A stretch of 64,000 nt of DNA from Paraburkholderia sp. PGU19 (GCF_013426915.1 NZ_AP023183.1:558001-622000), one strand, 5' to 3'; positions 1 to 8,975 are shown, numbered from the stretch's first letter. Numbers and translations: made by a program. Notes: generated from the sequence alone by a model not told the origin.

Positions 1-864
1 GCCGCGTATCGCATGACAACCGGCGCAACGCTCATGAAAGAGTTGCTGTCCGCGCGATGCCATTGCGTCGGAGGCAACGGGCGTCGCGGGCAGTGCCTGC
101 GCGCTGCGCCAGGCATCGAAGGCCGCGCGGTCCTGTGCGACGACCTCGAACGCCATATGCGCGTGCTGTGCGCCGCAAAACTGCGAACACTGCCCGCGAT
201 AGACGCCCGGCGCGTCGGCCTGAATCCATTGCTCGTTGATCTGGCCGGGAATCGTTTGCGTCTTGCCCGCGAGTAGCGGCACCCAGAACGCGTGGATGAC
301 GTCGGCGCTTTTCAGCACGATCTTCACCGGCTGACCGACAGGAATGTGAATCTCGTTCGCGGTGACAAATGGCGGACCGCCGTCCGTGCCGCCATATTCC
401 ACTTTCCACCACCAGTCGTAAGCCGTCACGGTGAGCGTCAGTGCCGGCGCGCGCGGCGGCGCCGCCACGGAATCGAGGGTGACGAGCGTGTAGACGAGCG
501 CCGCCACCAGAAGGACCGAGGAAATGGCAGTGCCGGCATAAACCCAGCGCAGCGCGACCGCTTCGCCTTGCGCGAGATGATCGTCGGTTTGCGCAAGGCG
601 CCGTCGTGCAATCGCGATCGCGAGCAATAACGCGATGATCGCGATCACGGACATCGACAGCGTCGCGAGCGCCCAGCCGAGATGCATCGACGGTTCGGCG
701 GCTGGGCCATAAGCGTGAAGAAAGTAATCGAGGGGCGCTCCGAGTGCGTTGCGTTGCACAGCCATCGACCCGACGGAAGCGGCGATCGAAACGCCGGCCC
801 TCACCTCTTTACCGTTGCGGTCCACTTCTTCCGGCTTCCGATGCATCCGCTTGCGTTCCGCCAT
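1..864 (-). CDS. coxB: Cytochrome c oxidase subunit II with fused cytochrome c domain (3' end outside window)
   Basis: Subunit II takes electrons from cytochrome c through the CuA centre and passes them to subunit I of a haem-copper oxidase in the inner membrane. Reading down from 864, a short charged N-terminus is followed by two hydrophobic segments, then the cupredoxin part beginning at TAYDWWWKVEY. The CuA ligands are visible (H in VIHAFWVP; C, C, H and M in CSQFCGAQHAHM). A haem c motif CAGCH lies close to the window edge, so this is the caa3-like type with a C-terminal cytochrome c domain. The stop codon is beyond base 1. The start is uncertain: ATG at 864 gives the longest form, ATG at 765 would still keep both membrane helices. 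Subunit I is expected just outside the window. Confidence 0.88.
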   Translation of the reverse strand, partial: MAERKRMHRKPEEVDRNGKEVRAGVSIAASVGSMAVQRNALGAPLDYFLHAYGPAAEPSMHLGWALATLSMSVIAIIALLLAIAIARRRLAQTDDHLAQGEAVALRWVYAGTAISSVLLVAALVYTLVTLDSVAAPPRAPALTLTVTAYDWWWKVEYGGTDGGPPFVTANEIHIPVGQPVKIVLKSADVIHAFWVPLLAGKTQTIPGQINEQWIQADAPGVYRGQCSQFCGAQHAHMAFEVVAQDRAAFDAWRSAQALPATPVASDAMASRGQQLFHERCAGCHAIRG

Positions 865-1027
865 TTCGATGCCTGTCTGTTCACGAGACGACTCGCCCGA
901 CCTGGTTTAGCAAAAAACGGGCACGCCCGGCGGACGCGCACTGAAGGGTCGTCGTAAGGAACAAGGCATGGACGGCGGTAATTCGAATATGAATACCTGG
1001 CAATAGGATCGCGCGACCGCCGTACGA

Positions 1028-1067
1028 TTTACGTCACGATGTGCTGTATTTACACATCGCGCGTAAA
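1028..1067. promoter_or_regulatory. Long inverted repeat in the coxB / ydeP-like intergenic gap
   Basis: TTTACG and CGATGTG on the left arm are mirrored by CACATCG and CGTAAA on the right arm around a 9-nt centre. The gap lies after the stop of the YdeP-like gene and before coxB, both on the minus strand. It could be an operator for coxB or a hairpin ending the upstream transcript. There is no T-run after it on the minus strand, so a classical rho-independent terminator is unlikely. Confidence 0.45.
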
Positions 1068-1104
1068 ACAAAAACCTCTCGAGCCCCTCGGCGTCGCGGC
1101 TCAC

Positions 1105-3408
1105 TCAAATTTCTTCCAACTCCGGTTCACGCACGATTCGCACGGGAATAGACTTGGCGGCCGGCACTTTGCTCTCTTTCGCATGATGCGAGAGGGGAAT
1201 CAGCGGGTTGCACTCAGGGAAATAACCCGCGATACACCCCTCAGGCAGATCGAAACTCACTACCCTGAAGCCATCCACCTGACGCTTCATTCCATCCGGC
1301 GAGACCGCTTCGAGGGATATCGACATGCCTGCTTCGAGCCCTTGACGAGCGATGTCCGCGGGATTCATCAACACGACCATCCGCGTGCCGCTGATGCCGC
1401 GAAAACGGTCGTCGAGCCGATAGATCGTCGTGTTGAACTGACTGTCGCTGCGCAGCGTGAACAGACGTAAATCGGTGGCGCCGCGCTCCGGCATGTCGGG
1501 GTCTTCGTTCAACGTCCCGGGTACAAGAAACTCTGCCTTGCCGCTCTTCGTTTGCCATTTCCGTTCGCGCGCCGGCAGTGGGCGGTGAAAGCCGCCAGGC
1601 GTCCAAAGCCGCGCGTTGAAGTCGTGAAAGATGTCGGGATAGGTTTGAGCAATCGCATCGCGGATCAGCGCATAGTCGTTGCTCCATGCTTCCCAGTCGA
1701 CCGATGACTGATCGAGCGTCGCCATCGCGATGCCCGCCACGATGGCCTGTTCAGACAGCAGACGGTCGCTTGCCGGCAACGCGACACCGCGCGAACCATG
1801 CATGCAGCCAGTGCTGTCCTCCATCGAAACCGCCTGCGGCTTGCCGAGCCGCCTGTCGACCTCGATGCGGCTGAGGCACGGCAGCAGATAGGACACTTCG
1901 CCATGCACGAGATGACTTCGGTTGAGCTTGGTCGCGACGTGCACGGTCAGGCCTAGTTTGCGCCACGCCGGCTCGATCGCGTAACGGTCCGGAACCGACC
2001 TGACGAGGTTGCCGCCAAGCTGCATTACCGCCCGCACGCGCCCGTCCATCACCCCCTTGCACGCATCGACAGTCGCCATGCCTTCATGACGCGGTGGTTC
2101 GAAGTTGTATTGCCCGGCAAGCTTGTCGAGCGGCGCAAGCGACGGCTTTTCCGTGATACCGACCGTGCGCTGCCCTTGCACGTTCGAATGGCCGCGTATC
2201 GGCGATGGACCCGCGCCGGGCTTGCCAATGTTGCCGCGCAGAAGCAGAAGATTCACGATCATCCGCACGTTCTGCACGCCCATCCGATGTTGCGTGAGCC
2301 CCATACCGAAGTGTGCGATCACGGCCTTGGCCCGCATGTACTCGTCCGCGGCCGCCATCAGCGCCTGCCGCGGCAGGCCGCACGCCTGTTCGAGTTCCTC
2401 CCAGCCGATGTTGCGGACATACGCGTCAAATGCGTCGAAGCCTGTCGTGTGCTCCGCGATGAAGGCCACATCGATGATGCGCGCGCCGCCTTCCGACTGC
2501 GCCCGGTCGTCCGCTTCGATCACCGCCTTGCAGATGCCCGCAATCGCGGCGGAGTCACCGCCCGCCTTCACCTGGTGGTATTGCGTACTGATCTGCGTAG
2601 CGCCCGGTGTGAGCATCTGCAACGGCGATTGGGGATTCACGAAGCTGACCAGTCCCGGCTCGCGTATCGGATTGAACGTGATGATCGGCACACCGCGCTC
2701 GCGCGCCGCCTGCAGGTCGTGCAGCATGCGCGGACTGTTGGTGCCGACGTTCTGGCCAAAGAAGAACATCAGATCGGTGTGGGTGAAATCGTCGAGCGTG
2801 ATGGTCCCGACGCCAACGCCAATCGCCTCTTTCAGGCCGACACTCGTGCTCTCGTGGCACATGTTCGAACTGTCGGGCAGATTGTTGGTGCCGTACATGC
2901 GCGCGAGAAGCTGGTACATGTAGGAGGTTTCGAGCGACGCACGCCCCGACGTATAGAACACGACGGAATCGGGATCGAGCGCCCGCAACTCGCGTCCGAT
3001 CTCACCGAACGCATGTTCCCAGGTGGTTTCGATGTATCTGTCCGTGGCGGGATCCCAGCGCATCGGCGCACAAAGTCGCCCCGCTTCTTCGAGATCGTGG
3101 TCATGCCACGCTTCGAGTTCGCTCACGGTATGCGAGGCAAAAAATTCCGGATCGACACGGCGCGAAGTCGTATCCCATGCGGTCGCCTTCGCGCCGCTTT
3201 CGCAGAACTCGAACGGATGCGGATAAGCCGGTTTGGCCCACGAACAGCCGACGCACATGAAGCCGTCGGGCTTGTTCTGATGAACGAGCACGCGGCTCGT
3301 CGTGACGGGCGCACGCTCGTGCACAAGGGCGCTTGCCACAGCCTTGACGGAACCCCAACCTCCGCTTGCGTGCTGATACGCATCTGACTTCTTATGGACG
3401 GTGCTCAT
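1105..3408 (-). CDS. FdhF/YdeP-family molybdopterin oxidoreductase
   Basis: This belongs to the molybdopterin-dependent oxidoreductase alpha-subunit family typified by Escherichia coli YdeP, a formate-dehydrogenase-like protein linked to acid stress whose substrate is unclear. The alignment with YdeP is recognisable end to end: YQHASGGWGSVKAVA at the N-terminus, an Fe-S cluster region with GFMCVGCSW and FEFCESGAK, the SNMCHESTSVGL cofactor segment, then KPGAGPSPIRGHSNVQG and the C-terminal NTTIYRLDDRFRG domain. I chose ATG at 3408 because GGAG sits 6 nt upstream and the protein then matches the YdeP length (about 767 residues). A GTG at 3492 would add 28 residues with no family match. It stands alone between coxB and an outward-facing Nramp gene. 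Cytoplasmic, no Tat signal seen. Confidence 0.9.
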   Translation of the reverse strand: MSTVHKKSDAYQHASGGWGSVKAVASALVHERAPVTTSRVLVHQNKPDGFMCVGCSWAKPAYPHPFEFCESGAKATAWDTTSRRVDPEFFASHTVSELEAWHDHDLEEAGRLCAPMRWDPATDRYIETTWEHAFGEIGRELRALDPDSVVFYTSGRASLETSYMYQLLARMYGTNNLPDSSNMCHESTSVGLKEAIGVGVGTITLDDFTHTDLMFFFGQNVGTNSPRMLHDLQAARERGVPIITFNPIREPGLVSFVNPQSPLQMLTPGATQISTQYHQVKAGGDSAAIAGICKAVIEADDRAQSEGGARIIDVAFIAEHTTGFDAFDAYVRNIGWEELEQACGLPRQALMAAADEYMRAKAVIAHFGMGLTQHRMGVQNVRMIVNLLLLRGNIGKPGAGPSPIRGHSNVQGQRTVGITEKPSLAPLDKLAGQYNFEPPRHEGMATVDACKGVMDGRVRAVMQLGGNLVRSVPDRYAIEPAWRKLGLTVHVATKLNRSHLVHGEVSYLLPCLSRIEVDRRLGKPQAVSMEDSTGCMHGSRGVALPASDRLLSEQAIVAGIAMATLDQSSVDWEAWSNDYALIRDAIAQTYPDIFHDFNARLWTPGGFHRPLPARERKWQTKSGKAEFLVPGTLNEDPDMPERGATDLRLFTLRSDSQFNTTIYRLDDRFRGISGTRMVVLMNPADIARQGLEAGMSISLEAVSPDGMKRQVDGFRVVSFDLPEGCIAGYFPECNPLIPLSHHAKESKVPAAKSIPVRIVREPELEEI

Positions 3409-3694
3409 CATGCGCTCCATGAATTTCGTGGAGACGATGCGAGCATCCGCCGTGCCGTTAGCCACAATCGGCGCGACGCGCGACCAGGTCACATATGTCC
3501 GCGGGTGTCCGTGTGATAGCCGCAGTGGGCTGCGTCGCTAGCCAGATTGCCAATCGAGAAAGCGCCTGAAGGACACAGACATTTCGATGAACGTAACGAT
3601 GGCTGGACGAAGGCCATAGTTGCGGCACGGAAACTGCTGCCAGCGATCACGGGCCGACGTTCGAGCCCTTCCGGTGCGACGAATGGCGGTGACC

Positions 3695-4993
3695 ATGAAA
3701 ACATATGAAAACGGACAGGCCGAGCCGGAGCTTGTTGTCGAAGATGAAGCGGAGCGCTCATGGTTGAAGCGCCTCGGTCCCGGATTGATTACCGGCGCGG
3801 CGGACGATGACCCCAGCGGAATCGCAACCTACACCCAGGCGGGCGCGCAGTTCGGATTCGGTCTGCTGTGGACAATGCTACTCACCTACCCGCTCATGGT
3901 CGCGATCCAGTCCGTCAGCGCACGGCTGGGGCGTGTCACTGGCCGTGGACTGGCGACAAATCTCCGCCGTCACTATCCGGCGCCCATTCTCTATGCCGCC
4001 GTATTGGTGCTGCTCGTCGCCAACACGATCAATATCGCCGCCGATCTGGCAGCCATGGGGGCTGCTGCAAAGCTCGTGCTCGGTGGACCTGTCCAGCTTT
4101 ACGTCGTGCTTCTGGGCACTGCCTCTCTCCTGTTGCAGGTCTTCGTTACCTATGAGCGCTACGCACGCTTCCTGAAGTGGCTGACACTTGCGCTGTTCGC
4201 GTACGTGGCCATGGCGTTTGTCATCCCGATCGACTGGAAGGCGGTAGGAGTGAGCATCGTCAGGCCACCCGTCAGCTTCTCAGGCGACTACCTGACGACA
4301 GTCGTCGCAGTGCTGGGTACGACGATCAGCCCGTATCTGTTCTTCTGGCAGGCGTCTCAGGAAGTCGAGGAGATCCGTTCACACCCTTCCCAGCAACCGC
4401 TATTACGCGCGCCGCTGCAGGCGAGCGTCCAGCTCAAGCGGATCAACATCGATACGTGGGTTGGTATGGCGCTGTCCAATGCCGTTGCGTTCTTCATCAT
4501 GCTATCCGCTGCTGCGACGCTGCATGCCCACCATGTCGAGGTGAAAACGACAGCCGACGCAGCTAGCGCGCTTAAACCGATCGCCGGAGAAATGGCGTTT
4601 GCCCTCTTCAGTCTTGGAATTGTCGGAACAGGGCTACTCGCCTTGCCTGTTCTCGCAGGGTCGGCAGCCTACGCGGCGGCGGGCGCGATGAAATGGCGCA
4701 ATAGCCTTGCCTTGCAGGTCAACCTGGCGAAACCGTTTTACGCAGTCGTTGCAATCGCACTTCTTGGTGGCGTTGCGCTCACATTCGCGCATCTCGATCC
4801 CATCAAGGCCTTGTACTGGAGCGCCGTCATCAACGGGATCGCGGCCGTGCCGATCATGGCGCTCGTGATGCTGATGGCAGGCAGCCGGAACGTGATGGGG
4901 AAGTTTGCCCTGAAGGGTGTGTTGCTGTGGATTGGATGGCTGGCAACGGGCGTCATGGGCCTGGCGGCGATCGGCATGTTCTGGCCGACCTGA
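3695..4993 (+). CDS. Nramp-family divalent cation transporter with non-canonical metal-site motifs
   Basis: About 432 residues with roughly eleven hydrophobic segments, an inner-membrane carrier of the Nramp (SLC11) fold. The family normally coordinates Mn or Fe with DPGN in helix 1 and MPH in helix 6. Here helix 1 reads DDDPSGIATYTQAGAQFG and the helix 6 equivalent reads TTISPYLFFWQASQEVEE, so the Asn and the Met/His ligands are absent. This fits the Nramp-related branch that does not carry transition metals, some of which carry magnesium, better than MntH. ATG 3695 is preceded by a weak GGCGGTG; ATG 3683 is an alternative in the same frame. It is divergent from the YdeP-like gene and 30 nt ahead of a CDF carrier gene, so the two carriers may be cotranscribed. 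Confidence 0.85.
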   Translation: MKTYENGQAEPELVVEDEAERSWLKRLGPGLITGAADDDPSGIATYTQAGAQFGFGLLWTMLLTYPLMVAIQSVSARLGRVTGRGLATNLRRHYPAPILYAAVLVLLVANTINIAADLAAMGAAAKLVLGGPVQLYVVLLGTASLLLQVFVTYERYARFLKWLTLALFAYVAMAFVIPIDWKAVGVSIVRPPVSFSGDYLTTVVAVLGTTISPYLFFWQASQEVEEIRSHPSQQPLLRAPLQASVQLKRINIDTWVGMALSNAVAFFIMLSAAATLHAHHVEVKTTADAASALKPIAGEMAFALFSLGIVGTGLLALPVLAGSAAYAAAGAMKWRNSLALQVNLAKPFYAVVAIALLGGVALTFAHLDPIKALYWSAVINGIAAVPIMALVMLMAGSRNVMGKFALKGVLLWIGWLATGVMGLAAIGMFWPT

Positions 4994-5023
4994 GGCAAAG
5001 GGCAGAGCCATGATGGCAGCACA

Positions 5024-5857
5024 ATGAAAGTCCGCCGAAAACGTAGTGCCTCCGCGACGCCTCGCGCGATCTACTATGCGCTCGCGTCCAACATCGCGGT
5101 GGCCGCCTGCAAATACGTGGTCGCGTTGCTGCCTCTGGCTGAAGCGATTCATTCGAGTGCCGACTGCCTCAACCAGCTGATCATGCTTTACGGCAATCGC
5201 CGCGCGCGCATAAAGCCCGATGAACAACATCCGTTTGGCTTTGGCCGCGAACAATACGTCTACGGTATGCTCGTCGCGATGCAGCTTTTTGTTGTTGGCG
5301 GCCTTGCTTCGGTCGCCGTCGGAATCGTTCGCGCGCTTCGTCCGTCGCTACTCGATAGTCCATATCTCGCAGTCAGTGTCTTGTGTGCTTCAGGTGTGAT
5401 TGAAGGCCTTGCGCTACGCGCGACGATTCGCACGATCGAGCCGCGTCACCGCGCGCACGGCCTTCGGCACTGGTTTCGCGAAAGCGGTCGGCCCGCAGTG
5501 ATGCTCGCCGTTGGTGAAGATTTCGCGTCGGTAGTCGGAGTAGTTGTTTCGCTCATCGCCGTAGTGGCATCGATGCTCAGCGGTAATCCGCTATTCGATG
5601 CGATCGGCGGTATCGGGGTGGGAATTGTTCTGATGGCTACTGACTGCCGAATCCGGGCGGTCCTTCATATGGATCGACCTGTCAGTGCATACGTGAAAGA
5701 GTACGAAGCAGGGAACCCCTTCCTGGGTCACGCGAGGCAGCACGCCCCCTCCCGCCAGCCGCTCCATTGCGACCAGTTGACGATCGGGTCGAGTTCCGTC
5801 CGGTCGGCAATCTGGTCGGCGGAGTCCTTGACCAGCATCAAGGTCGCAAATTCGTGA
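5024..5857 (+). CDS. Cation diffusion facilitator (CDF) transporter, C-terminally truncated
   Basis: CDF carriers export divalent metals such as Zn, Co or Cd in exchange for protons. The protein starts with the family pattern: SNIAVAACKYVVA, AEAIHSSADCLNQ (metal-site HSxxD), YGNRRARIKPDEQHPFGFG, and later GEDFASVVGVVVS and LFDAIGGIGVGIVLMA at about residues 165-210. After that the sequence no longer resembles a CDF, and the usual C-terminal cytoplasmic metal-sensing domain is missing. A few residues are also missing between membrane helix 1 and the HSxxD motif. The 277-residue frame remains open but is probably not fully functional. A more degraded copy of the same gene lies at 47912-48250, also upstream of an Ala/Lys/Glu-rich protein gene. 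Confidence 0.75.
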   Translation: MKVRRKRSASATPRAIYYALASNIAVAACKYVVALLPLAEAIHSSADCLNQLIMLYGNRRARIKPDEQHPFGFGREQYVYGMLVAMQLFVVGGLASVAVGIVRALRPSLLDSPYLAVSVLCASGVIEGLALRATIRTIEPRHRAHGLRHWFRESGRPAVMLAVGEDFASVVGVVVSLIAVVASMLSGNPLFDAIGGIGVGIVLMATDCRIRAVLHMDRPVSAYVKEYEAGNPFLGHARQHAPSRQPLHCDQLTIGSSSVRSAIWSAESLTSIKVANS

Positions 5858-5868
5858 GCGCTAAGCAT
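5728..5868 (-). pseudogene. Small conserved-looking ORF, probably frameshifted
   Basis: ATG 5868 has a near-perfect ribosome binding site (AGGAGG six bases before it) and opens a frame beginning MLSAHEFATLMLVKDSADQI. After LDPIV the frame turns into Trp- and Cys-rich sequence and stops after 46 codons. Another frame, entered just after that point, reads LVAMERLAGGGVLPRVTQEG and looks like the natural continuation. From memory this resembles a short conserved Burkholderia protein of unknown function, but I cannot confirm that. It overlaps the tail of the truncated CDF gene on the opposite strand. Function unknown. Confidence 0.4.
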
Positions 5869-6118
5869 GCCTGCCTCCTGATAGATCGACTGGGTACGAT
5901 ACAGATCGCGCCGGTTAATGCGTCCGCTTTTGGCGACGTACGGCCGGTAGCGCGTCTGGCTGCTGCGGTGGGAGTTGATAGTAAAAGGAGGTCCGGGACG
6001 CGGCAATTCAGGTCGTCCCGCATATTTGACATCTTCGGGGCAAGACCTGCCGCTCATGCGGCGCAAGTGGGCTTTCGCATGATGGCGGCTGCGTGACACC
6101 GTACGGGACTGGTCTTTA

Positions 6119-6376
6119 CTATCGATAACACGTTCGGCTCGCGTCAGCTAGGCACTTCTGGTATGCCGTCTGGCAATCCCGGGCACATCTTCTCTGCTGC
6201 TCCGCGAGGTTATCAGGCTCGTTCGACCGGCCAGCAGAGGCGCATTGGCATCGCGTCAACATGGAATTACACGTGGCGGTCTGAACGGACATACAGCGTT
6301 GATCAACTTGCGCGATGGTGTTCGAAGCGCAAACCACCAGTAGAAAGAACATTGAACTGATGAACTGGATGCGCAT
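6119..6376 (-). CDS. Small secreted cysteine-rich protein
   Basis: 85 residues. ATG 6376 is preceded by GGGAG at good spacing. Residues 1-24 form a signal peptide (basic start, FFLLVVCAS core, cleavage near TIAQ). The mature part holds eight cysteines, including CQC and CARDCQTAYQKC, with a charged Gln/Arg-rich middle. An even number of cysteines in an exported protein suggests disulfide bonds in the periplasm or outside the cell. I do not recognise the family. It stands alone between the CDF region and a decayed NTF2-like ORF that it follows on the same strand. Confidence 0.6.
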   Translation of the reverse strand: MRIQFISSMFFLLVVCASNTIAQVDQRCMSVQTATCNSMLTRCQCASAGRSNEPDNLAEQQRRCARDCQTAYQKCLADASRTCYR

Positions 6377-6396
6377 GCGTCGCTCCCATCGCTGGT

Positions 6397-6540
6397 TTGA
6401 ACATATCCTTCCCGACCCTTGCTGACGTCGCGCGATTGATTCAGGAAAACAGCGTCGGGGCACAGCGCTAATTCGAGATCACCCTCGGCCATGTATCGCC
6501 GGAAAAGGCGACATATCTCTTCGGGGTTCCTGGCGGACAT
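6397..6540 (-). pseudogene. N-terminal remnant of a SnoaL/NTF2-like protein
   Basis: From ATG 6540 the frame begins MSARNPEEICRLFRRYMAEG, followed by a short gap-like stretch, then DAVFLNQSRDVSKGREG. This is the start of the small ketosteroid-isomerase-like (SnoaL, NTF2) fold: a helical start, then the strand carrying an Asp, then KGREG. After about 47 residues the similarity ends and the frame runs into the secreted Cys-rich gene. A few residues are also missing in front of DAVFLNQ. It is a fragment with no predicted activity. Confidence 0.5.
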
Positions 6541-6810
6541 GGGTGCCCGCAGCCTTGATCGATTCGACCCTCGAAAAACTGTTTGAAACTATTTAAGCCT
6601 CTTTTGCGAGATCTTCTGCGATCTGTTCTCACGGATATTCTCATCTTTTGTTTATTCATGTGGACTCTCTAATTGCGGCATGTCGGTTGCTTTAAAACAG
6701 CTTGCACCGTCGAATAAAAATAAGAAACCTTGTGGCTCACTACGCCTCGAGAACGGCGGATGTTTCTGAACAGCACTGGCCACAACCGTGTATTCCAAGG
6801 GAGGAAGATC

Positions 6811-7290
6811 ATGAAAAAGATTGTCGCGGCTCTCGCATCCGTATTGCTCGTTTCCACGGCGTTCGCACAAACTGCGACGCCTTCGGAGGCCGGCGAAGCG
6901 CAATTGAAGGCAAACAGCGAAAAAAGCGAAGCGCAAGCTACTGCGAACAAGAAGAAGGCCGAAGCTCAGAGCGACGCCGACAAGGCTCAGGCGTCCGCGA
7001 ACGAAGACAAGGCTTCGGCGCAAGCCGACGCCGACAAGAAGGCGGCGAAGATGGAAAAGGCAACGACGCCAAGAGAAGCGTCTGATGCTCGCGCAGATGC
7101 AGCGCGGGCGCAGGCCAAGGCCGACAGAAAGAAGCACGATGCGCAGGCCAAAGCGGACCGTAAAAAGCACGAAGCAGCCAACGATGCGAACGTTGCTCAG
7201 GCGAAGGCTGACAAGGATAAAGTCGAGGCGCAAAACGACGCAAACAAGAAAGCCGCCGATCAATGGGTCGACGCTGCCAGGAAGCAATAA
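6811..7290 (+). CDS. Exported Ala/Lys/Glu/Asp-rich repeat protein
   Basis: 159 residues. ATG 6811 follows GGGAGGAAG. Residues 1-20 are a signal peptide (MKKIVAALASVLLVSTAFAQ). The rest is almost entirely Ala, Lys, Asp, Glu, Gln and Asn in heptad-like repeats such as KKKAEAQSDADKAQASANED and QAKADRKKH, and should form one long charged helix or coiled coil in the periplasm. No enzyme motif is present. A structural or stress-protective role is plausible but unproven. A GC-rich hairpin without a T-run follows at about 7311-7334. A frameshifted paralogue sits at 48389-48857, and in both places a CDF carrier gene lies upstream, so the pair was duplicated together. Confidence 0.8.
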   Translation: MKKIVAALASVLLVSTAFAQTATPSEAGEAQLKANSEKSEAQATANKKKAEAQSDADKAQASANEDKASAQADADKKAAKMEKATTPREASDARADAARAQAKADRKKHDAQAKADRKKHEAANDANVAQAKADKDKVEAQNDANKKAADQWVDAARKQ

Positions 7291-7403
7291 AGCGCAATAG
7301 CGCCCTTCCAGGGGCGGGCGAAAGTGCTCGCCCCCTACGCCACATGCCTTGAACGCGATCCGTGGACCGAATCACCGATCAACGCAATGTGAAGCCAGCA
7401 GCG

Positions 7404-8597
7404 TCAATGGCCCGTGACGCGTTCCCACCCATGCCGTACAGCAGCCTTGAAACGTTCCCACCCGCTTTCAGGGTAACGCGACTCCCAATCCTCGCGAGCG
7501 CTCGACTCAACCCGTTGCCAGTCCTGCTCGCGATATCGCTCGTCCTGTCCGAGCGTGGCGCCATGTGTGTAGGCGCGCCGATATTCGTCATAGGAGCTGC
7601 CTGTATCCGCGTAGTGAGCGTCGAAGTCTTTCCGGAACTCATCGTCATAGGGGTCTTCTAAGGGAGTGCCCATGATGGGATCGCCCACCAGACCTGTCAT
7701 GGACGACCGTTCCGCGTGTACCGCGTTCGTGGTGTTATCCGACAGGTGGGTTACGCCGCCTTTGAGTTGCGCGGGTACATCCGAGGATGTGCGGGCGAGC
7801 CCGACATCGGGTACCGCCGAAACCTGCCGCTGCGTCTGTTGCGTTGACGATAGTGTCTCCGGCTCCGGCGAGCGCGTCGTTACCTGCTGCATCCCGCTGA
7901 CCGTTGCCGGGTAGGCAGTGTCTCCCGGTTCATCTTTCCATGTGCCCGGGACATCGCCGGTAGCCGGCGGCACGACACGAGCTGACGATGTGTCGCGCAG
8001 CGAGGCCGGCGCTTCACTCGCTGCCGTCGCGAACGCCATGCTGCGCTCCGCTGTACTGCCTCCCTCCCGCAGCATGGGTGTGGCTTCGGCGCCCGCCGCG
8101 CCGCTCGTTTCGCTGGTTGTCGATCGCAGTTGCGCGGCGGGATCGGCCGCCGTCGCGCTACCGCGATGCAGCGAGTGCATTGCGATATCTGCCTTGCCGG
8201 ACCCATTCCGCCAGGCATTCATCCGCTCTTCAATGTCGGCTGCACCCATGCGGCGCATGACATTGCGAGCCAGATCGACCTGCATTTCGGATACGTCCGC
8301 ACTGACAATCGTCCCACCGCGGCGAATAAATTCCCTATAGTCCTCTGCTTCCGGCGGGTACTCGCCACTCTCGAAGAGCCGCGCGAATAACTGCTCAAGT
8401 TGATCAAATACTGGCGTCTGATGGCGCAATCCGCCACTGCCCGGTGTATAAACACGCGGCCCTTTTTCGACGGGCGCACTGACCGACGCCGAGTAGAGGG
8501 AAATATCCGCCTGAGCCACGCCAGCCTCGCAGAGTGCCCGTTGCGCCGAACACGCATCGACATAGCTGTCGTACACCCCTATCACGGTTTGTCTCAT
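7404..8597 (-). CDS. YflT-like general stress protein with long acidic C-terminal part
   Basis: 397 residues. ATG 8597 is preceded by GGGAGGCACAT. Residues 1-135 (VIGVYDSYVDACSAQRAL ... GGTIVSADVSEMQVDLA, then RRMGAADIEERMNAW) resemble the domain of Bacillus YflT and general stress protein 17M, which handles glycine-zipper-like stress responses of unknown mechanism. The middle is low-complexity Ala/Thr/Ser sequence. The end (DPYDDEFRKDFDAHYADTG ... YREQDWQRVESSARED) is acidic and aromatic and recurs in other Burkholderia stress proteins as far as I recall. No membrane segment is seen. It lies within the block of small stress genes; exact function unknown. Confidence 0.72.
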   Translation of the reverse strand: MRQTVIGVYDSYVDACSAQRALCEAGVAQADISLYSASVSAPVEKGPRVYTPGSGGLRHQTPVFDQLEQLFARLFESGEYPPEAEDYREFIRRGGTIVSADVSEMQVDLARNVMRRMGAADIEERMNAWRNGSGKADIAMHSLHRGSATAADPAAQLRSTTSETSGAAGAEATPMLREGGSTAERSMAFATAASEAPASLRDTSSARVVPPATGDVPGTWKDEPGDTAYPATVSGMQQVTTRSPEPETLSSTQQTQRQVSAVPDVGLARTSSDVPAQLKGGVTHLSDNTTNAVHAERSSMTGLVGDPIMGTPLEDPYDDEFRKDFDAHYADTGSSYDEYRRAYTHGATLGQDERYREQDWQRVESSAREDWESRYPESGWERFKAAVRHGWERVTGH

Positions 8598-8975
8598 ATG
8601 TGCCTCCCTACCATTTTGGAGCGGCCTTCCTTCACCGCCGTACGGTCCGAGGATGCAACACATGTGCCCGCAAAGGAGCGCGTTGGTAGGCCAGTTTCTG
8701 TCATGGGTCCCTGCCTTGAGCGATCGATCCACGCGCTGAAGTCGGAGTTGCCGGCAGGCGCGCGCGTACGACCGTCACGTGTAGACCATGGTAACTAAAA
8801 GGAAGGAGTCGAAATACTCAGCGCTTTTTTCGTTGCAGGCACGATGAACTTCGGCGAGCGCAGGCGCGACGCTTGCTCAGCGGCGCGCCTGTCGAAAACC
8901 AGGGCACATCCGGTGGTACATCGTATTTGGGCAGGGTACGATAAAGTACGGCCCTACCGTGCACAGGAACACCGT

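Noticed and set aside
1039..1059. Possible CRP site in the coxB upstream palindrome (TGTG ... CACA)
   Set aside because: The half-sites are nine bases apart rather than eight and the flanking bases do not match the CRP consensus.
2086..3387. Long plus-strand open frame of 433 codons
   Set aside because: It is the complement of the YdeP-like gene, Arg/His-rich and without family features; high-GC antisense frames are commonly open.
6652..7287. Minus-strand Leu/Val/Arg-rich frame opposite the Ala/Lys/Glu-rich gene, resembling a membrane protein
   Set aside because: The complement of Ala/Lys/Glu codons gives Leu/Arg/Phe/Ser codons, so the hydrophobicity is an artefact; the same shadow appears opposite 48389-48857.
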